Assembly: GCA_900208305.1 (NCBI GenBank)
Contig: OAPG01000003.1
Coordinates: 1,612,001-1,676,000, forward strand
Source: Melanopsichium pennsylvanicum
Taxonomy: Eukaryota > Basidiomycota > Ustilaginomycetes > Ustilaginales
DNA length: 64,000 bases
Reading direction: 5' to 3'
This document shows, in pieces, positions 58,901 through 64,000 of the stretch (position 1 is its first letter; every line of letters starts with the position of its first letter). The position numbers and the translations under genes are program-made. Below the pieces are notes generated by a model. That model ran no database searches. It had not been told where the DNA came from and worked only from the letters and a program-made list of their open reading frames with translations.

Positions 58901-59127
58901 TCAATATCGATTTGCTGGAAGGTGACGTGATCATTGCCGACGTCAAGTGGTTCGAGGTATGGACGAGGCCACAATGCCTGGTCGTCAACGTCTTGATTCG
59001 AATCTGCTTCTTCTTTGAGTCTTTTGAGTGTATCGGTAAAGGCTGAGATATGGTGCTCGTCAACCTTGCGCTTTGTGGAAGGTCCCGCAGATGGCTTTGT
59101 CAGCGTCTCTGTCGATACAGGCGCCAT
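55957..59127 (-). CDS. POL3: DNA polymerase delta catalytic subunit
   Basis: 1056 residues from the ATG at 59125-59127 (MAPVSTETLTK). It is the replicative polymerase with proofreading that makes the lagging strand. The N-terminal domain is followed by the 3'-5' exonuclease motifs LSFDIECAG (about 270), VIGYNIANFDFPY and the later ExoIII region. The polymerase motifs are LDFASLYPSVMMAHNLCY (about 559), KISANSVYGFTG (about 653) and YGDTDSVM (about 711). The C-terminus has the zinc-binding CysA module (CLGCRTPL...CKNC, about 964 onward) and the iron-sulfur CysB module (CCQRC...CTNKDCPIFF, about 1009-1030). All motifs are intact. The MluI cell-cycle box ACGCGT at 59609-59614 in the upstream spacer fits S-phase expression. 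No introns. Confidence 0.97.
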   Translation of the reverse strand: MAPVSTETLTKPSAGPSTKRKVDEHHISAFTDTLKRLKEEADSNQDVDDQALWPRPYLEPLDVGNDHVTFQQIDIEEHQAVGQPPAIRMYGVTVEGYSVCAHIHGFLPYFYIHAPRGFTANTCNDFTNHLNVLFGGRTVHKSEIFSKKSLMGYAGQENVAFIKLTISDLRSVPRIRGSFERGEIGFRDLFTPGDACLTYENIAYTLRFMIDLKIVGMNWIRVQAANYKLRPESQKVSLCQIELDCSCDAILSHDPDDEWSKIAPLRILSFDIECAGRKGVFPEPSVDPVIQIANMVTRQGEPTPFVKNVFTLNTCSHIVGSQVLSFNKEIDMLEAWTKFVQEVDPDVVIGYNIANFDFPYLLDRAKALKSTKFAYLGRERGTRTEAKDTHFSSKAYGTRDSKNTELQGRLQLDMLQVMQRDYKLRSYSLNSVSFEFLGEQKEDVHHSLITELQNAGPESRRRLAVYCLKDAYLPQRLMDKLMCFINYIEMARVTGVPFNYLLSRGQQIKVVSQLFRKANEDDYLVPAYKGEGTEDQYEGATVLEPKAGYYDRPIATLDFASLYPSVMMAHNLCYTTLLDKKTIDRLELKENDDYVITPNNNCFATKKLRKGLLPTVLENLLAARKRAKADLKKETDPFKRAVLDGRQLALKISANSVYGFTGATIGKLPCLEISMSTTAYGRQMIEQTKTYVEKHYTIANGYEHDAEIVYGDTDSVMIKFGVPDLAKAMELGAEAAGLVSKTFVDPIKLEFEKVYFPYLLISKKRYAGLYWTRPEKYDKMDTKGIETVRRDNCRLVQTVIDTCLRKMLIDRDVKGAEEYAKNIISDLLQNKVDMSQLVITKALAKSDYAAKQAHVELAERMRKRDAGSAPALGDRVAYVIVKAAKGAAAYERSEDPIYVLDHNIPIDTRYYLENQLAKPLLRIFEPIMGPKANTMLNGEHTRVVQVATSNVGALMKFAVKTVQCLGCRTPLKDQNTPVCKNCRPKVAQLYHEKLARASALEVEFARLWTCCQRCQGSLAQDVLCTNKDCPIFFKRKRAQKDVEDAVHVVQRFDTTW

Positions 59128-61152
59128 CTTGTTGAAATTATTCGTTACAGTCCGAAGGAATCGCACGGAAGGGGCGTGACTGTGTGAGTATCAAGACGGT
59201 TGAGCCGAGGAGTCGCCGGATCGTAGACGTGCGAGGAAGAAAGGATTGAGCGAAGGCAAGAAGACATAAAATTTCGAGGCTATTGCGATGTCGGAGACGA
59301 TGAACTGGTGGCAATGATGAATGATGATATGTAGAGGCAAAGATCTAGCTCCATTCTTGGCCAACAGTCTTCTTGTTCTGTATCCAAGTCAGGGTCCTTG
59401 TAGCGCCGCATCACACTTAGTGTAGTCACTCTCGAAATTTTTGCCGCCTTCAGCTGGCTGCATGGAATGGAGTGGTCTGATTGACTGGCTGTCTGATTGA
59501 CTGGCTGACTGGCTGACTTGTTACTCGGCTGGTTGCGAGGCCGAGTCTTTTGAAATTTGCATGGTTCCATATACTCTGAAAGAACTGAGCAGCTTTCTAC
59601 TGTGCGCGACGCGTGAATCGCCGCGCCCTGAAGTTCAAGCTTGTTGGGCTGCCCAGAGACCAACACCAGTAGCCAACAACAGAAAATAAAACATAAAGTG
59701 TGAGGCCGAAACTGTTGCACAATGGTTTTTGATGATTTTTTTTTCCACTTCTTGAATCTAAGTTAGCGCGAGTTCCCTTTTTGACGTGAGTTTGACAGCT
59801 CCGCCGCGTTGAGTGCCGTTCGTGTCAAACGTCAATATGCCAATGACAAGAGGTAGCACAAGCTTCACAGTGTTCGTTCTCAAGGACACCGACGCACCAA
59901 CGCACCGACGCACCATTCAAATCGAGAGCTCTTGCAGGTGGCTGCTGTATTGTTGCAATTGTTGTCAGCATCACTAAACGAGCTTGATGTTGTAGTCACC
60001 TTAGATTCATGCTTGCACCGCGTTCGCAGCCGCATCACCCACAAATTTGAGTCGGTGTTAGAAGCAGGCAGCTCACATGCACATTTCCGATGTACAATAC
60101 AAACTTTACACAGAAGCAAAGCTTAGCACGAGATTCTATCTCTTGCACTGGAGCTTGAAATGCATGCTGCGATAGCACAAAGGGAATGGCAAAACCAGAG
60201 CCAAAATCGCCGTTCCCTTTGTTCTTCTGACCAACGCGCACAGCCATTTGAACCCGGTCTCTGTGTACCCACTCGAGCAATGCAACACATGCAGAAAGCA
60301 CCGCACTCGCATTCGGCTCGGACCCTCTTCTTTTGTTCCCGATCATACCAATTTCCTATCCTATCTCCCCCACTTGGTCTTGCTTTTCTTAGAAGACTGG
60401 ATAGGTTGCGACATAAACACCGTCATTCGATCTTGTCGTCCAGCTTTCAAGTCTTTGACAAGTTGCGCTTCTTGCCATCAAGTGCGGCAGTACCCAAAGC
60501 TTAGCCCCGCTCTATCACATCATCCGCATCGCGTTCCGAATGTCGTTGCAACGGGCATCACAATATCACACTTGAGTCGCGGACTCATCGTCAGCATATT
60601 TCGTGGCGCCAACTGCATATGCACAACGTCCCACCATTTCATCTGTCAAGCTTCGATCAACCATAATTCTGTACTCACTTGGCGCGTAAAGCTCATACTC
60701 AACAGTATCAAGTGCAGATCGTCGTTCAACTTCGTGATCTCCCAGAGTTGCACCATACACCCTCTCCTGCCCAATCTTCGCGTTCTTCCTGCACTTCCAC
60801 AGAACTTAGTCGTCCGCAACACAACATCCTCGATTGCTCGTCACATATACACAGCGTGTTGCAGCTATGCCGGCGTTAAACATGCCCAGACTTTGAGAGC
60901 TCTCATTCTTGCTCTTAAGACCGACCAATCAAACACATTTCATTACACTCCCCCTTGGCCAAGATTTTTCATGTTCGCCTAAATTGTTGCTCTCACTCAT
61001 CACTCTCTACAAAGTCCCTTAATCGCATCTCGTCATCACAACCTCATGGACTCTTCCTCCAGTTTATCTCGCTAATTCTCTCTCGCTAATCTTGTGGCTC
61101 TGTCAGCATTTTCTTCCAAACAATCAACAGACCAGCAATACCTCTCTCGCCA
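59128..61152. promoter_or_regulatory. 2.0-kb divergent region between POL3 and the Prf1-like gene
   Basis: No gene is recognised. The POL3 side holds an MluI cell-cycle box (ACGCGT, 59609-59614) and GACTGGCT tandem units at about 59480-59530. At about 59886-59917 a GCACC(A/G)AC repeat occurs. The Prf1-like side holds an inverted pair of pheromone response elements (60177-60222) and a long leader region with many short frames. Large, composite upstream regions are known for the smut gene prf1. Confidence 0.55.
60177..60222. promoter_or_regulatory. Inverted pair of pheromone response elements (PRE)
   Basis: ACAAAGGGAA at 60177-60186 and its exact reverse complement TTCCCTTTGT at 60213-60222, with 26 bases between. 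ACAAAGGGA is the established binding site of Prf1-type HMG factors in Ustilago maydis. The pair is about 0.93-0.98 kb upstream of the HMG-box ATG, consistent with autoregulation as described for prf1. Confidence 0.75.
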
Positions 61153-63585
61153 ATGGAGAACCCCTCCGCCCGCAGCCAAGCCTCCGGTCCACCTCGATCC
61201 TCACGGAAGGCTCGCGCCCGATCCAAGAGCGTGGCACCACAGCCATCAGAAGACCAATGTTCTGAGGTCCAAGACGAACAGGTGACAGCCCCTGCAACCT
61301 CTACCGTTCTCCGCAGGATTCCGCGCCCGCCCAACGCCTTCATTCTTTATCGCTCCAACAAGATGCGAGAGATCAAGCAGCAACAGGAACAGGCTGATTT
61401 GTGTACTGGATTAGCCAAGCTCGATTACCAGCGCAAGCTCAGTAGCATCATCGGCTAGCTATGGCGCAATGAGACCGCTGAGGTGAAAGCCACTTTTTAT
61501 CAAAAGTCGCAGCAAGCTGCCAAGGAGCATGCCGAACGGTATCCTGAATATAGCTTCAAGCCCAAAAAGATGCCCGGCTCGCTCGCTGATAGCTCGAATG
61601 TAGATTCCACCCCGCAGAAGCAGGCAAATACCGACTTCGGTCCTGACGATAGAATCGGACCCTTGTCTGGGTCGGGCTCCGGCAGTGGCCGCAAGAGAGC
61701 TTCATTGGATGGTGCAAGATCGAGAGTGTCCCCTTACTCGCCGAGCCGCCATCGCCGTACGTCGTCGAACGGACCTTTATCTCCTTCAGTATTAAATCGT
61801 CAGACTCGGTCGTCCGGTCAAGTGTTGCTCCGTGGACCATCTCAAACCGCTGCAAGTCTGGGATCCAGAGCTCCTGTCTCTCGTTCTGTCTCGTATGGAT
61901 CAGCTAGTCAGCAGTGCAAGGTGAGGACCCCGGCTAGGAGATCCCTGGATGGCCATGCGTCCAACGTAGTGTCTACCTCTTTCAGCACTGTCGTACCAGA
62001 CTATCTTCAGAATAGCTCTCGCGTGTTTCTTGCTCCACCTCCCCTTCCAATCGGTCAGGCAATTACCACCGATGCTACAATCTCAGTGGTAGAAGTGTCT
62101 GAGAACCCAAAGTCCAAATGCGGCGTCACTGAGGCGATCAAACGCGCGCTACCTCCAGAACGACGCGCCGTTCTCCAAGCCAATCTGGCCAAACGTGGCC
62201 TGCGTCCAGCTGAAGAAATCGTCTCCCCGTCATCCTACAGCCTAGGAGCCATAGAAAGCACATCTTCACCCTCTCTTTCTTTCTCAGACCACTCTACTCC
62301 GGTATTTGTTCAGTCCAATCCTTGGAACTCTGCGAACAGCTCGACGAATGACCTCAGCTCTCAAAGGGCATGGACATCGAGGCAGACTCCCTGGCCTGCC
62401 ACCCAAGAAGGTCATCTCGGCCCATCTCTGGACCCTGCCTATCATGCTTCTCTAGCCACTTTCTCCCAGTCCGACCATGATATGAGCTATAAAAGGATGA
62501 GCAGTCTCGCTGATTGGTCCCAGCCCGATCCTTGCTGGCTCGCTTCTTCCCAGTCGCAACCTATAACAATTCCGCACTCATCTCCGCTGCCACTGGAAGA
62601 CCAGACCTGCACGAACTTTTGCTGCACAACGACGCAATGCGAGCCCAATCATCAGCAACAACCTTACCCTGTTCCACCTCCCCTATTCTCATCGTTTGAA
62701 TTAGCTCAATACGCACCTTTGCCGTACGACGTCAATTCGACAAATTCTGCCATCGTAGCATTGTCTAACCCTAACGAGCACGGTCAGGTACAGGGGCAAT
62801 TTTACAGTCTTGACGGTCAACTCATCGGACAAGGCACTGTCGACAACCCAGATGGAAGTCACGCTCCAGAAGAGGAGCGACAGAAACGGGCGCTGGAAGA
62901 CTTGCTTACTCAATTGGTGAATCCAAACATGGAAAAGGATCCACAGCCAGCAAACCCTTTCCAACGCCCACTCTTTGATTATAGCGCCGCTCAGTGCCTA
63001 CACTCCACACCACAGCAGCAGCACCTAAAAAAAGTCTCTGGAAAAGAAGAAACACAGTGGGACGGCTGGCCGGAGGAACTCCCACACGCACCAGTGACAC
63101 GCGATGAACCCAGTACAAGTCAGCTTGTCTACAGAGGTTTGGCACTTGATCCAACAATGTATGGTAGTTTGAGCGAAAACAACGCTGCCTACCAACTGAC
63201 CACGGCATCTCAGCTTACTGGTCAGGAGGAGATCGCTTCTCGGGCTGGAGCGCGCTTCTTGTTCTCGGCTGCATCTTCGAATCCAGACGAACGAAATTTT
63301 AGCAGACCTGTTGCGAACGATGGCGAAACTAACGACGAAGGTCATAAACCAGGTCGGCCTGTCAATCAGATGAAGCGCACTGAGAACTCTTTAACATTGG
63401 ATGCAATGCTTCTGACTGCTAGCCAGGAGCAACAGCAGCAACGTGGTAGCAAATTTGGCAACTGGAAAGCTAACCATATGAACACGTTCAAGAAGGCTGT
63501 GGCTAGGGTCAAGCACAAGGCAACGCCTTCTACTTCTTCGATCGTCGATGATGATGCCGAGAATCATGCGGATGAAACATCATGA
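61153..63585 (+). CDS. prf1: Prf1-like HMG-box transcription factor interrupted by an in-frame TAG
   Basis: From the ATG at 61153 one frame runs to a TGA at 63583-63585, broken only by TAG at 61456-61458 (codon 102). Before the stop comes RIPRPPNAFILYRS (about 56-69) and helices ending LSSIIG; directly after it comes LWRNETAEVKATFYQKSQQAAKEHAERYPEYSFKPKK. Together these make an HMG box of the Ste11/Prf1 kind, with the TAG in place of the residue between IIG and LW. The remaining 650 residues are Ser/Pro/Gln-rich with SP/TP sites suited to MAP kinase and PKA control. Prf1 activates the a and b mating-type genes. No canonical intron removes the TAG in frame. The PREs upstream support prf1; another HMG factor such as Rop1 remains possible. 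It may be an inactive allele, a readthrough gene or a sequence error. Confidence 0.6.
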
Positions 63586-64000
63586 TTTGGGACTGCCTCA
63601 ATAAACGTTCCTTAATTTCCGAACTTAATTCTCACACTGTCCTCAAAGACCTGTTAAGATTCTCCCATTCACTGCTAACTCGCTCGAGACGACAAAACAA
63701 TCATGATCTTGGATGTGTTTTCGACGTGCATCTCGACCATCACGTAGCATCCCTAATGCAATGGCAGCTCGGAAGTGCTCTCGGAGACATGTTGTGAGCT
63801 CTTGTACGGGCCACTGGTACAAGCGCGGTTCTGGGACTCGTTCTGGCTAATCAACGTCAGCAGATCTGCCATCATTGCGTGTTGATGAGGTTCCAAGGCT
63901 GGCACTATGCTCGAAGATTGTTGGTTTGAGACACTGGATAGGATGGCGGAAGGGGGAGGAGAATGATCGAAGAAAAGCGATGAGGCCGATGACTGGTTCC
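63586..64000. other. 3' flank of the Prf1-like gene, no further gene seen
   Basis: The last 415 bases hold only short open frames without recognisable content. The window ends before another gene can be identified. Confidence 0.45.

Noticed and set aside
61401..61458. A 58-base intron that would remove the TAG in the HMG box
   Set aside because: It uses the GT at 61401 and the AG of the TAG itself, but splicing shifts the frame and would delete the second HMG helix.
1..64000. Transposons, viral genes, CRISPR arrays or a biosynthetic gene cluster
   Set aside because: No transposase, reverse transcriptase, long terminal repeat, spacer array, polyketide or peptide synthetase signature was seen on either strand.

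Overview
This 64-kb window reads as nuclear DNA of a smut-type basidiomycete (Ustilaginales: Ustilago, Sporisorium or an anamorphic Pseudozyma/Moesziomyces-like yeast). The reasons are mostly long intron-free genes, a few short GT-AG introns, long Ser/Thr/Pro/Ala-rich proteins, pyrimidine-rich leaders almost free of ATG, and a Ste11/Prf1-type HMG-box gene whose upstream region carries the pheromone response element ACAAAGGGA. The species cannot be fixed from sequence alone.

Layout. 1-134: C-terminus of an unrecognised gene. 392-2296: F-box-like protein. 2297-4365: gene-free, with a degenerate 220-bp tandem repeat. 4366-5367: secreted GH54 arabinofuranosidase. 6999-7895 (-): eIF2 alpha. 8541-10880: F-box/ankyrin protein with an NRDE2-like head. 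11722-14364 (-): neutral trehalase. 15182-18133 (-): coiled-coil protein. 19148-21061: arginyl-tRNA synthetase. 21215-23266 (-): Tti2-like protein. 23617-24154: mitoribosomal mL53 in two exons. 24577-27219 (-): Ysh1/CPSF73. 27827-32140: TBC Rab-GAP. 33576-36008: carnitine acetyltransferase in four exons. 36611-37615: Ecm4/GTO-type glutathione transferase. 38100-42134: Mdm1/SNX13-type sorting nexin. 42316-44721 (-): Stealth phosphotransferase. 44722-49678: 5 kb with no convincing gene. 49679-51259: cytochrome b5-acyl-CoA dehydrogenase. 51543-53606 (-): Nop2. 54200-55774: Pcs60-type CoA ligase. 55957-59127 (-): DNA polymerase delta catalytic subunit. 61153-63585: Prf1-like HMG-box factor.

Most genes are housekeeping, so this is core chromosome rather than a genomic island. 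A thread running through the window is organelle targeting. The acyl-CoA dehydrogenase ends in ARL and the CoA ligase in AKL (peroxisomal PTS1 signals). The carnitine acetyltransferase has a presequence-like N-terminus and ends in HKL. The arginyl-tRNA synthetase and the glutathione transferase are each preceded by a long in-frame extension that looks like a mitochondrial presequence but contains no ATG, which suggests non-AUG initiation or an unseen 5' exon.

The most striking observation is at 61456-61458. The Prf1-like mating regulator carries an in-frame TAG, followed by CTA, inside its HMG box, while the remaining 708 codons stay open. This could be a recent inactivation of the pheromone response pathway, stop-codon readthrough, or a sequence error. 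A perfect inverted pair of pheromone response elements lies about 0.95 kb upstream.
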